Assembly (NCBI GenBank): GCA_050011815.1
Contig: JBEKIJ010000007.1
Location: forward strand, 1 to 64,000
Length of the DNA: 64,000 nucleotides
Reading direction: 5' to 3'
Source: Chersky-840 sp050011815
Lineage (GTDB): Bacteria > Actinomycetota > Acidimicrobiia > Acidimicrobiales > UBA8190
Shown: piece after piece, positions 1 to 7,485 of the stretch
Layout: each line of letters starts with the position of its first letter
Position numbering within the stretch: the stretch's first letter is position 1
Notes under the pieces: generated by a model
Told to the model about the DNA's origin: nothing
The model's input: only the letters and a program-made list of their open reading frames with translations
Database searches by the model: none
Program-made: the position numbers and the translations under genes

Positions 1-54
1 GGAAAGCCGACCTCGACACTCGTCTCGCGGCGCACCAGAGGCTGCTCGATCTCG

Positions 55-531
55 ATGACTGGGACTGAAACCATGTCAACGCCAGTGTCGGGCGAGCTCG
101 TGGATCTCTCTTCGGGGATCGACGCCCTCCACCTGTCGGGCCAGGGAGACCTGTCGGGCGATTTCCTGGCTCGGCTCGACGAACTGCGCGAAGTGGCTGA
201 CGATTGGGAAGGAGCGGTTCCCTGTGGCATCGGGCCCCTCGTCTTCGCCCTCAGGCGGCATCCCTGGGGCAAGTACCGCTGCTGCCTGGAGCACCCCACC
301 GGACGCGTCGGTTTCACCTCCAGCGATCGACTTCTTCCCATCTGAGTCCAACCTCGTTCCGAATTTCTCCACGCCGCCGGCCCCGCTGTCGCAGTCGCGA
401 CCTACCAACGACTGCTCGAGTCGGTGTGTCCGGACCTCTCTTTCGGTGTCAGTCGCCTCGACCTCTACAGCGACGTCGGTGGATGGTCACTGTCGGCTGA
501 TATCCGCACCCGTTTCGTGTGCCGGGCGACG
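55..531 (+). pseudogene. Decayed replication-initiator-like gene remnant
   Basis: One reading frame is protein-like from 55 to about 531 but is broken by a TGA at 343-345. The part before the stop contains a WGKYRCCLEH segment; the part after it contains SRLDLYSDVGGW followed by RTRFVCRAT. From memory this order resembles the Rep proteins of actinobacterial integrative plasmids, and the RLDL-hydrophobic-D motif resembles the Rep_trans family; I could not search for it. Similarity stops near 531 and the same frame runs into an integrase fragment, so most of the gene is deleted. It lies next to an integrase remnant and a tRNA, the usual layout of an integrated element. Assignment to a Rep family is moderate; that it is a broken gene is well supported by the stop. 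Confidence 0.5.
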
Positions 532-576
532 CCAACCAAAGAGTGCGCCCCTACGACGATCCAATGGGGGAACGGT

Positions 577-593
577 GGGAACAGAACCCGCAT
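577..593 (+). repeat. Possible imperfect att-like copy of the tRNA-Gly T-arm
   Basis: The 17 bases at 577-593 match 899-915, in the T-arm of tRNA-Gly, at 15 of 17 positions (GGGAA, two mismatches, GAACCCGCAT). The copy sits at the junction between the Rep-like fragment and the integrase fragment. It could be a decayed attachment site, but T-arm sequences are generic and chance is a real alternative. Confidence 0.25.
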
Positions 594-609
594 AGCGTCC
601 GGGGTGCCG

Positions 610-917
610 GGATTGGACTTTCACGACCTGCGCCCTACGGGCAACACGTCGCGGCGTCGACGGGAGCGAGCACGAAGGAATTGATGGCAGGCATGGGACA
701 CGCCAGCCCGCGAGCCGCGCTCATCTACCAGCACGCCACAGCAGAGCGCGACCGAGCCATCGCAGAGGCGTTGAGCGAGCTCACGTTGGCTGAAGAGCGC
801 GCTCCGAGGGCCCGTGTCACGAAGGTGCCCAACGTGTTATCCACAGGACCGGTTCAGTCGACACTAGCTCTGACCAGGGAAACAGGGGAGCGGGCGACGG
901 GAATCGAACCCGCATGA
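610..917 (+). pseudogene. Tyrosine integrase C-terminal remnant, frameshifted
   Basis: Frame 1 reads GLDFHDLRPTGNT (610-648) and frame 3 continues AASTGASTKELMAGMGHASP and LIYQHAT to a stop at 915-917. Together these give the C-terminal half of a phage-type tyrosine recombinase: HxxR (H-D-L-R), the GH of MGHAS, and the nucleophile Tyr of IYQHAT. One missing base just after 648 would explain the frame change. The second His of the usual HDLRHTG is Pro here. The N-terminal and core-binding parts are absent. The last codons lie inside the tRNA-Gly gene on the opposite strand, as for integrases whose attachment site is a tRNA 3' end. It is not expected to be active. Confidence 0.72.
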
Positions 918-959
918 CCAGCTTGGAAGGCTGGGACTCTGCCATTGAGCTACGCCCGC
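889..959 (-). tRNA. tRNA-Gly(TCC)
   Basis: Read on the minus strand, the 7-bp acceptor stem pairs GCGGGCG with CGCCCGC, discriminator T. The anticodon stem is CCAGC/GCTGG with loop CTTCCAA, giving anticodon TCC. The T-loop contains GTTCGATTC. CCA is not encoded. The 3' half overlaps the final codons of the integrase remnant on the other strand, which marks this gene as the likely attachment site of the decayed element. Confidence 0.95.
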
Positions 960-1067
960 GGACTGGCCAAGGTTACCTTCGTCGCCACGAGCGGACCGAT
1001 CGAGCGAAGCGGGCACGACTCGACGCACTGGTCGCTCGGTTGGTGGGTCCCGCGTCGTCGATGTGAG

Positions 1068-1141
1068 TCGGGGAGGGGGGATTTGAACCCCCGACCTCCT
1101 GCTCCCAAAGCAGGTGCGCTGCCAGGCTGCGCTACTCCCCG
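1068..1141 (-). tRNA. tRNA-Pro(TGG)
   Basis: On the minus strand the acceptor stem pairs CGGGGAG with CTCCCCG, discriminator A, CCA not encoded. The anticodon stem CCTGC/GCAGG encloses TTTGGGA, giving anticodon TGG. The T-arm has GTTCAAATC. The gene is 74 bases and lies about 110 bases upstream of tRNA-Gly in the same direction, so the two may be co-transcribed. Confidence 0.95.
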
Positions 1142-1516
1142 GTGTTCCCGGCCTGACCTGGGATTCTCCCGATCAGGCCCGTGCCATCTGGCTGTAGAGC
1201 ATCTCGTGCGCACATGTTCAGAAACGGTGTGACAGCGGGATTGCCCGATGGAAAGGCTAGGCGATCTCGAGCGGTGGGCGAGATCCTTCGAGCGGCGGCT
1301 GCGAGTCGACGAGTCGGGCCGACGACGACGGACCGTCAGACAACGGGGGCGTCGATCCGGCACTTCCAGAGCTCCCGCTCCGTCCACAAGAGGCGGAGCT
1401 CGATCTCCCCGGAATCTTGGACTTAAGACCCTGGGCTCGAAACATGGGGCGGCTCAACATGGAGGTAAGGAGTACGCGAAGAGCGCTGGTGTGCATAGTC
1501 CGAGGGAGTGAATGAC
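1142..1516. other. Gene-poor interval between tRNA-Pro and the repeat protein
   Basis: About 375 bases with no convincing gene. A frame at 1248-1511 (87 codons, Arg-rich, starting MERLGDLERW) is open, but its composition looks like a chance frame in GC-rich DNA and no ribosome binding site precedes it. TTGGAC and AAACAT, 17 bases apart around 1416-1445, could be a weak promoter for the next gene. Confidence 0.4.
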
Positions 1517-2167
1517 ATGCCAATTTCCACGGCACCCAGACAGCGGGGACGGGCCCTGTGGTCCCGACCAGCAGCCCCGTCCGAGCCTCGTCTCGAGGAC
1601 GGCCACGCGCCTATTTCCACGGCACCCAGACAGCGGGGACGGGCCCTGTGGTCCCGACCGGCAGCCCCGTCCGAGCGTCCTCTCGAGGACGGCCACGCGC
1701 CAATTCCCACGCCACCCAGACAGCGGAGACGGGCCCTGTGGTTCCGACCGGCAGCCCCGTCCGAGCCTCCTCTGGAGGACGCCAAGAGCGTGGTGGTCGC
1801 CGAGAGCTCGCTTGTGCTGACGTCGTTCGTGATCGCGATGGTGGTCATCATCGCCATTGCCGCGTTCGTCGCCATCGGACGGATCGGCGGGCCTACCTAT
1901 CAGGCCACCATCGAAACTCTTGCACCGCAGGGCGCAAGCCAGGTCATCGCCGATGTCCAAGTGACGAACCTCACCGGCACCCCGGCCACTCCGACCTGTG
2001 AGGTCGACTTGAGTTCGTCGGCAGCTGCCTTCTCTGGCACCGGCACCTTCACGTTGAACCGACCTGTCCCCGGAATGTCGTCGGTGACGTATTCGATCCT
2101 GATTCCGCTCACGACCGATGGCGCCAGCCATGTGAACATCAATTCCTCGAGTGTCGGCTGCAAGTAG
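1517..2167 (+). CDS. Single-pass membrane protein with three N-terminal tandem repeats
   Basis: Function unknown. Start: ATG at 1517, because GAGGGAG (1502-1508) lies 8 bases before it; an in-frame GTG at 1508 would overlap that site. Residues 2-91 are three 30-residue repeats, each carrying PRQRGRALWSRPAAPSE or a close variant, followed by an acidic LED. Residues about 98-121 form one strongly hydrophobic segment, and about 95 residues follow that look like an extracellular beta-sandwich, with two Cys (in PTCEVD and at the C-terminus) that could pair. By the positive-inside rule the basic repeats (R-rich) should be cytoplasmic. The C-terminal part resembles FxLYD-like extracellular modules in general character, an impression I cannot confirm. 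It sits in the accessory left edge beside the decayed element. Confidence 0.65.
   Translation: MPISTAPRQRGRALWSRPAAPSEPRLEDGHAPISTAPRQRGRALWSRPAAPSERPLEDGHAPIPTPPRQRRRALWFRPAAPSEPPLEDAKSVVVAESSLVLTSFVIAMVVIIAIAAFVAIGRIGGPTYQATIETLAPQGASQVIADVQVTNLTGTPATPTCEVDLSSSAAAFSGTGTFTLNRPVPGMSSVTYSILIPLTTDGASHVNINSSSVGCK
1520..1789 (+). repeat. Three tandem 90-bp direct repeats inside a coding region
   Basis: Units are 1520-1609, 1610-1699 and 1700-1789. By eye, units 1 and 2 agree at 86 of 90 bases and units 2 and 3 at 78 of 90. The period is a multiple of three, so the reading frame is kept. Units 1 and 2 look like the most recent duplication; most divergence in unit 3 is at its 3' end, where it joins the transmembrane segment. 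Confidence 0.92.
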
Positions 2168-2352
2168 GCGCAGCAAAAGGCTCGGGGCGCTGCCGGGCTC
2201 CGCCACTCCCGGACGCGGGGATCGTCGCAACGGGCCGCGAACCCCGACGAGATCCCACGCGATCCCGGCCTCTCACCAGCCCGGTTCCGGGCCTCGGGTT
2301 CCCCGGGCCGACGGCAAAGGGGCCCGGGGTGCGTACCGAGATGCGAAGCTCA

Positions 2353-2358
2353 TAACCT
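2353..2358 (+). promoter_or_regulatory. Possible -10 element (TAACCT) upstream of the serine hydrolase
   Basis: TAACCT fits the TANNNT pattern seen before other genes here and lies 42 bases upstream of the GTG at 2401. No clear -35 is visible, so support is weak. Confidence 0.3.
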
Positions 2359-2400
2359 CGGTTTGCGGCGCTTCGAGCCGGACCGAAGGGGAGACGACCG

Positions 2401-3654
2401 GTGACGACGATCAGTGGATGGGTAGCTCGAGGGTTCGAGGAGGTCCGGGACACCTTCCAGGCCAACTTCGACGCCGGCATCGAAGTCGGCGCCGCCTTCG
2501 GCGCGTACCACCGTGGCCAGAAGGTGGTGGACCTCTGGGGCGGGATCGCCGACGCCAGGACCGAGAAGCCCTGGGAGGAGGACACCCTCGTCGTCGTGTA
2601 CTCGACGACCAAGGGTGTCGTCGCCATGTGTGCGAACCGGCTGGCTCAACAGGGAGCGATCGACGTCGAGGCCCCCGTGGCCACGTACTGGCCGGAGTTC
2701 GCGCAAGGGGGGAAGGAGAGCATCACCGTGGCCGACCTCCTTTCGCATCGCGCCGGTCTGGCCTGGGTCGACGGCGCGATGTCGTTCGAGGACATGCTGC
2801 GGTGGGCACCCGTCATCGAGGCCCTGGAACGCCAGGTCCCGTCATGGCCCCCGGGCACGGCCCACGGCTATCACGCCACCACCTATGGCTGGCTGGTGGG
2901 CGAAGTGGTGCGCCGGGTCACCGGGATGAGCATCGGGACCTACCTCCGCACCGAGATCGCCGGACCCCTCGGTGCCGACTTCTTCATCGGGCTGCCCGCC
3001 TCGGAGGAGCCTCGGGTGGCACGACTGGTGTCGTTCATGGAGGGCCTCAAGGCGGGTCTGCCCGCCGAGTCGGCTCCCCGGAGCGGTGATCCGACGGACA
3101 CGGGGCCGGACCTGTCCGAGCTGGCCGAGCTGGCCGAGTCCTACCTCGCCCCCGACGGCCCCCTGTTCAAGGCGTTGATGGCTCCCGGTGGCGCCCTGGC
3201 GGACGAGGAGGTGTGGCACAGCCCCCGATTGCACGCGGCGGAGATCCCCGCCGCCGGCGGCATTACCGATGCCCGCTCGCTCGCACTCCTCTACGGGGCC
3301 TGTGTGCACGATGTCACCACCGTGACGGGCGACACCTTCCGTATCCTCACTCCCGAACAGGTCGAGCGCGCCGTGAACCAGCAGACCGAGGGCCCCGACG
3401 CCGTGCTCATGGGGCTCGACCTCCAGTGGGGCCTCGGGTTCAACGTGAACAGCGGCCTCATCGGCGCGGCCGGGCTCGGGGGGCCCAAGGCGTTCGGGCA
3501 CTTCGGCATGGGAGGGTCGGCCGGATGGGCAGACCCGGACCTGCACCTCGGCATGGGCTACGTGATGAATCGGATGCAGATCGGGACCACGGGTGATCTC
3601 CGCAGCTTCCGGCTCATGCGGTCGTGCATCGACGCGGCGCGACGGGCGTCGTGA
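2401..3654 (+). CDS. Serine hydrolase, beta-lactamase/EstB-like family
   Basis: A 417-residue protein of the class C beta-lactamase-like fold (family VIII esterases and D-aminopeptidase relatives). The nucleophile motif S-x-x-K is STTK at residues 68-71. Y157 in GYHATTYGW is the likely Tyr of the Y-x-x motif, and HFGMGGS at 367-373 replaces the KTG of penicillin-binding proteins, as in esterases of this family. No signal peptide is visible, so it is probably cytoplasmic. GTG start with GGGGAG a few bases upstream. It leads a same-strand run with an oxidoreductase and a dienelactone-hydrolase-like gene, which suggests breakdown of an ester or lactone. The true substrate cannot be read from sequence. 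Confidence 0.85.
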   Translation: MTTISGWVARGFEEVRDTFQANFDAGIEVGAAFGAYHRGQKVVDLWGGIADARTEKPWEEDTLVVVYSTTKGVVAMCANRLAQQGAIDVEAPVATYWPEFAQGGKESITVADLLSHRAGLAWVDGAMSFEDMLRWAPVIEALERQVPSWPPGTAHGYHATTYGWLVGEVVRRVTGMSIGTYLRTEIAGPLGADFFIGLPASEEPRVARLVSFMEGLKAGLPAESAPRSGDPTDTGPDLSELAELAESYLAPDGPLFKALMAPGGALADEEVWHSPRLHAAEIPAAGGITDARSLALLYGACVHDVTTVTGDTFRILTPEQVERAVNQQTEGPDAVLMGLDLQWGLGFNVNSGLIGAAGLGGPKAFGHFGMGGSAGWADPDLHLGMGYVMNRMQIGTTGDLRSFRLMRSCIDAARRAS

Positions 3655-3678
3655 ATCACGAGGGGAGCGCGTGACGAT

Positions 3679-4647
3679 ATGAAAGCGGCTGTGTACTACG
3701 AGACCGGTGGTCCCGAGGTGTTTCGCTATGAGGAGGTGCCCGACCCGGTTCCCGGCGCACGGGACCTCCTGGTGAAGGTGGAGGCCATCAGCGTCGAGGG
3801 GGGCGACACCCTGGGTCGGGCTCTGGGTGAGATCGGCACCGTCCCGCACATCGTGGGTTACCAGTGCGCGGGGACCGTCGTGGCCGTCGGCGCCGAGGTC
3901 GAGGGCTTCTCGGTCGGGGACCGGGTCGTGACCGTGGGCCTCGACGGCTCCCATGCCGAGCTGCGGGCCGTCCCCACGCCGTTTTGCTGGTTGGTGCCGC
4001 CCGGACTCTCCACCGAGGAAGCCGCCTGTGTCCCGGTGCCGTTCGGCACGGCCGACGACTGCCTGTTCGAGTTCGGACGGCTCCAAGCCGGGGAGTGCGC
4101 GCTCGTGCACGCGGGGGGAAGCGGCGTCGGCATCGCCGCCATCCAATTGGCGAGTCGTGCCGGGGCCCGAGTGTTGGCGACGGCGTCCAGTGACGAGAAG
4201 CTGTCGCGGCTCTCGGCCTTCGGTCTCGACGAGGGGATCAACTACGCCACCACCGATTTTGTCGAGGAGGTGCGCAGGCTCACCGACGGACGTGGCGCCG
4301 ATGTCATCGTCGACTCGGTCGGTGGTCCCACCTTGCAGGGAAGCCTGCGGTGCCTGGCCTACCGGGGGCGGTGTGTGACCGTCGGGGACGCCGGTCGGCA
4401 CGCCGCCGAGAACCTCGACGTCTCGACGTTGCGCCCCAACAACCAGAGCCTCACGGGGTACTTCCTGGGCGCCGAGTTGTTCCTGAGCCCCCGGCCGCAC
4501 GCCATGATCGCCCGCCACCTCACCGAGATCGCCGAGGGCGCGTTGAAGGTGGTCATCGACCGTCGGTTCCCGTTGTCCGATGCGGAGGAGGCCCACGCCT
4601 ACATCGAGAGCCGCCGGTCGTTCGGTCGGGTCCTGCTCATCCCCTGA
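3679..4647 (+). CDS. Zinc-free NADPH:quinone reductase-like MDR oxidoreductase
   Basis: A 322-residue medium-chain dehydrogenase/reductase. The N-terminal GroES-like half (residues 1-125) lacks the zinc-binding Cys/His set, as in quinone reductases (QOR/zeta-crystallin type). The nucleotide-binding half starts with HAGGSGVGIAAIQLA at about 144-158, and ADVIVDSVGG follows further on. Such enzymes reduce quinones or enones with NADPH. It starts 24 bases after the serine hydrolase and is followed 27 bases on by the dienelactone-hydrolase-like gene, so the three are probably one transcript. Substrate unknown. Confidence 0.87.
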   Translation: MKAAVYYETGGPEVFRYEEVPDPVPGARDLLVKVEAISVEGGDTLGRALGEIGTVPHIVGYQCAGTVVAVGAEVEGFSVGDRVVTVGLDGSHAELRAVPTPFCWLVPPGLSTEEAACVPVPFGTADDCLFEFGRLQAGECALVHAGGSGVGIAAIQLASRAGARVLATASSDEKLSRLSAFGLDEGINYATTDFVEEVRRLTDGRGADVIVDSVGGPTLQGSLRCLAYRGRCVTVGDAGRHAAENLDVSTLRPNNQSLTGYFLGAELFLSPRPHAMIARHLTEIAEGALKVVIDRRFPLSDAEEAHAYIESRRSFGRVLLIP

Positions 4648-4674
4648 CCGCCTGCGAGCGCGCCGGAGCACCTC

Positions 4675-5295
4675 GTGAGCGAGATCGCCCTTCCCTATTT
4701 CCTCGCCCTCCCCGCCACCGCGCCCCCGTGGCCCGGTGTGGTGGTCCTCCACGAGGGAAACGGCATCAGCGCCCAGCTGCTGCGGGTCTGTCAGCGTCTG
4801 GCCGGAGAGGGGTACGGGGCCATCGCCCCCGATCTGTTCTTCCGGGCCGGCGGCACCGAGGCCGGTGACTTCGCCATGCTCATGGGTTCACTCGAGCGTG
4901 ACCGGACGCGGACCGACATCGTGGCGGCCTCCGACCGCCTCCGGGCCGAAGGGGCTTCGTCGGTCGGCGTGACGGGGTTCTGCATGGGGGGGCTCCTCAC
5001 CTACCGCACCGCCCTGGCCGGCGACGGCTTCGACGCCGCCGTGGGGTTTTACGGTGCGGGGATAGCGACCGAGCTCGGCGAGCCCCGGTGCCCCACGCTC
5101 TTGCTGTTCGGCGGCCGCGACGAGTACATCACCCCGGCCGACATCGAGGTGGTGCGCCTGCGCCACCCCGAGACGGTGGTGTACCCCGAGGCGGGGCACG
5201 GCTTCATGCGGGACGGGTCCAAGAGCTACGACGAGGCTGCGGCGCGCGACGCTTGGAGTCGCATGCTCCGGTTCTTCACCGAGCAGCTGCTCTGA
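4675..5295 (+). CDS. Dienelactone hydrolase family protein
   Basis: A 206-residue alpha/beta hydrolase. Catalytic triad by motif: C103 in GFCMGG (the Cys nucleophile of dienelactone hydrolases), D149 in GGRDEY, and H175 in EAGHGF. Dienelactone hydrolases open lactone rings in chloroaromatic degradation, but most members of the family have other or unknown substrates. GTG start. The TGA stop is immediately followed by the reverse-strand TCA stop of the alcohol dehydrogenase, so the two convergent genes share the palindrome TGATCA and have no terminator space between them. Confidence 0.87.
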   Translation: MSEIALPYFLALPATAPPWPGVVVLHEGNGISAQLLRVCQRLAGEGYGAIAPDLFFRAGGTEAGDFAMLMGSLERDRTRTDIVAASDRLRAEGASSVGVTGFCMGGLLTYRTALAGDGFDAAVGFYGAGIATELGEPRCPTLLLFGGRDEYITPADIEVVRLRHPETVVYPEAGHGFMRDGSKSYDEAAARDAWSRMLRFFTEQLL

Positions 5296-6303
5296 TCACG
5301 ACGACGCCATATGCAGGACCGCCGCACCGGTGACCCGGTCGCCGGCTAGATCGGCCAGGGCCCGGTCGGCCTCCTCGAAGGGGTAGGGCGTCGTCGTCGC
5401 CACCAGCCCCATGCGCGTGGCCAGTCGGAGGAACTCCTCCCCGTCGCGCCGGGTGTTGGCGGTCACGCTGCGCACCTCGCGCTCGTAGAAGAGATGGTCC
5501 TCGTACCGAAGGACAGGGATGTCGCTCAGGTGGATCCCCGCGATCACCAGGACTCCGCCTCGTTCCAGGGCGGCCAACGCCACGGGAACGATCTCGCCGA
5601 CCGGGGCGAAGATGATCGCCGCCTCGAGCGGGACCGGGGGAGCGGCGTCCGCCGGTCCCACCGAGGCCGCCCCCAGGGCGAGGGCCAGCTCCCGGGCCTC
5701 TGCGGACCGGGTCATGACGTGGATCTCGGCCCCCTCGTGCAGCGCCACCTGGGCCGTGAGATGGGCGGAGCCGCCGAATCCGTAGATCCCGAGACGTCCA
5801 CCGGGGCGCAGGCCCGTCCGTCGCAGGGCGCGGTACCCGATGATGCCCGCGCACAACAGCGGCGCGGCCTGGTCGTCGGACAGGCCCGGCGGCATTCGGT
5901 ACCCGTAGCGCTCGTCGACGATGGTGGCCTGCGCGTACCCGCCGTCGTGGTCCCATCCCGTGAACGTGGCCAGGGCGCAGAGGTTCTCGTCCCCTCGCCG
6001 ACAGAACTGACACCGTCCGCACGTCCGGGCCAGCCAGGCGATGCCGATCCGGTCGCCGAGGGCGAAGCGCGAGCAGTCGGGACCGAGCGCCTCGACGATC
6101 CCGACGACCTCGTGCCCGGGGACGACGTTGGCGCGGTGCACGGGGAGGTCTCCTTCGGCCACGTGGAGATCGGTGCGGCACACTCCGCACGTCGACACCT
6201 GCACCCGGACCTGCCCGGGGCCAGGTTCGGGAAGGTCACGCTCGACCAATCGCAGAGGGTGGCCGGCCACGGGACCGGGCACGTCGACTTCCCAGGCGCG
6301 CAT
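5296..6303 (-). CDS. Zinc-dependent alcohol dehydrogenase family protein
   Basis: A 335-residue MDR with both zinc sites. Catalytic zinc: C39, H64 (PGHE) and C151 (LLCAG). Structural zinc: C95, C98, C101 and C109. Nucleotide-binding motif GIYGFGGSA is at about 172-180. The arrangement matches the adh_fam_2 type of zinc alcohol dehydrogenase that oxidises or reduces simple alcohols and aldehydes with NAD(P). Start chosen at MRAWEV (ATG at 6303) because the open frame upstream has no family-like sequence. It lies 52 bases downstream of acetate kinase on the same strand; a link to two-carbon metabolism (acetaldehyde/ethanol) is inference only. Confidence 0.88.
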   Translation of the reverse strand: MRAWEVDVPGPVAGHPLRLVERDLPEPGPGQVRVQVSTCGVCRTDLHVAEGDLPVHRANVVPGHEVVGIVEALGPDCSRFALGDRIGIAWLARTCGRCQFCRRGDENLCALATFTGWDHDGGYAQATIVDERYGYRMPPGLSDDQAAPLLCAGIIGYRALRRTGLRPGGRLGIYGFGGSAHLTAQVALHEGAEIHVMTRSAEARELALALGAASVGPADAAPPVPLEAAIIFAPVGEIVPVALAALERGGVLVIAGIHLSDIPVLRYEDHLFYEREVRSVTANTRRDGEEFLRLATRMGLVATTTPYPFEEADRALADLAGDRVTGAAVLHMASS

Positions 6304-6355
6304 GGTCCCATGGTCGCGCGCCGCCACGTGGCGGCGCCGGAGCCCGGTGCCGGCC

Positions 6356-7456
6356 TCAGTGGGGACGATCGAGGACGGATCTGACCTGGCGGGCGATCTC
6401 GAGGTCCTCTCGGGCATGGACCACGAGCACGGCGGGAGTGGCCCCGTGGCGCGACACCACCCGGTCGCCGACCTCACTTTCGTGTCCTTGCTCGTCGAGC
6501 TCGACGCCGAGGAACCCGAGGCCCGCACACGCCCGGTGGCGCAGCCGGGCCGACCCCTCTCCCGCGCCGCCGGTGAACACCAACGCGTCGAGCCCGTCCA
6601 GGGCCGCCACCATGGCGGCCACCTCGGCCCGCAGCCGGTGGACGTAGACGTCGAACGCCAATTGCGATCGCTCGTCGCCCTGGTCCGCCGCCGCCAGGAC
6701 CTGGCGGAGGTCGGCCGACACCCCCGACAGGCCCAGCAGTCCGGCCTGGCGCTCCAGGGCGTCCTCGACCTGGTCGACGGTCAGGTGCTCGTGGCGCAGG
6801 ACCCACAGCAGCACGCCGGGGTCGATGCTCCCGGCCCGCGTGGCCATGACCAGGCCCTCGAGCGGCGTGAAGCCCATGGTGGTGTCCACCGAGCGGCCCC
6901 CCGAGACCGCCGCCAGTGAGGCTCCGGACCCGAGGTGGGCGGTGACGAGGCGCAATGACTCGACCGGGCGGGCGAGGAGCTCGGCCGCCCGGCGGCTGGC
7001 CCAGGCATGGCTCAGGCCGTGGAACCCGAAGCGGCGCAGCCCGAAGCCCCGCCAGGCATCAGGCAGGGCGTAGGTTGAAGCTTCGGATGGCATGGTGACG
7101 TGGAAGGCAGTGTCGAAGCACGCCACTTGGGGGAGGTCGGGCCACAGGGACTGCAGGCTGAGGATGGCGGCGATGGCGGGAGGATTATGGAGAGGGGCCA
7201 GCTCGCCGAGTCGCTCCAGGCGACGTTGCACGCCCGCCTCCAGAAGCAGCGGGCCCGTGAACTCGGGCCCCCCGTGCACGACCCGGTGTCCGACGGCGTC
7301 GACAGGGGGAGCGTCTTCCACGGCCCGGCCCAACACCGTGCCCAGCGCGTCCGACTCCGGCAGCGCCAGCTCCGAGTCCATGAGCAACGCATCGTCGTCG
7401 GCGAGGACACTGAGCTTCAGACTGCTCGACCCGGCGTTGACCACGAGCACTCGCAC
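6356..7456 (-). CDS. ackA: Acetate kinase
   Basis: Interconverts acetyl phosphate + ADP and acetate + ATP. The 366-residue protein starts at GTG 7456 with VRVLVVNAGSSSLK. Family residues are present: N7, R58 (GHRVVHGG), D115 (FDTAFH), H146 (FGFHGLSH), the TAHLGSG loop at 172-178, R207 (MATRAGS), and a Glu in the C-terminal HAREDLEIA. It is about 30 residues shorter than typical 400-residue enzymes, with shortened loops rather than a missing domain. It is divergent from phosphoketolase with 29 bases between start codons. Together they give the ATP-yielding end of a phosphoketolase shunt. Confidence 0.95.
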   Translation of the reverse strand: MRVLVVNAGSSSLKLSVLADDDALLMDSELALPESDALGTVLGRAVEDAPPVDAVGHRVVHGGPEFTGPLLLEAGVQRRLERLGELAPLHNPPAIAAILSLQSLWPDLPQVACFDTAFHVTMPSEASTYALPDAWRGFGLRRFGFHGLSHAWASRRAAELLARPVESLRLVTAHLGSGASLAAVSGGRSVDTTMGFTPLEGLVMATRAGSIDPGVLLWVLRHEHLTVDQVEDALERQAGLLGLSGVSADLRQVLAAADQGDERSQLAFDVYVHRLRAEVAAMVAALDGLDALVFTGGAGEGSARLRHRACAGLGFLGVELDEQGHESEVGDRVVSRHGATPAVLVVHAREDLEIARQVRSVLDRPH

Positions 7457-7485
7457 GTCCCCACCATGCCAAGGAGGAAACGCAC

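Noticed and set aside
1248..1511. An 87-codon Arg-rich open frame between tRNA-Pro and the repeat protein
   Set aside because: No ribosome site, no -10 at leaderless distance, composition like other chance frames, and it overlaps the ribosome site of the next gene.
1520..1789. 90-bp repeats as a CRISPR or minisatellite
   Set aside because: Units abut without spacers, keep the reading frame and feed directly into a transmembrane segment, so they are coding repeats.
2842..4752. A 636-codon minus-strand frame over the serine hydrolase and oxidoreductase
   Set aside because: Both plus-strand genes have clear family motifs; this frame has none.
5293..5298. TGATCA at the convergent stops as a binding site
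   Set aside because: It is simply a TGA stop abutting a reverse-strand TGA stop.
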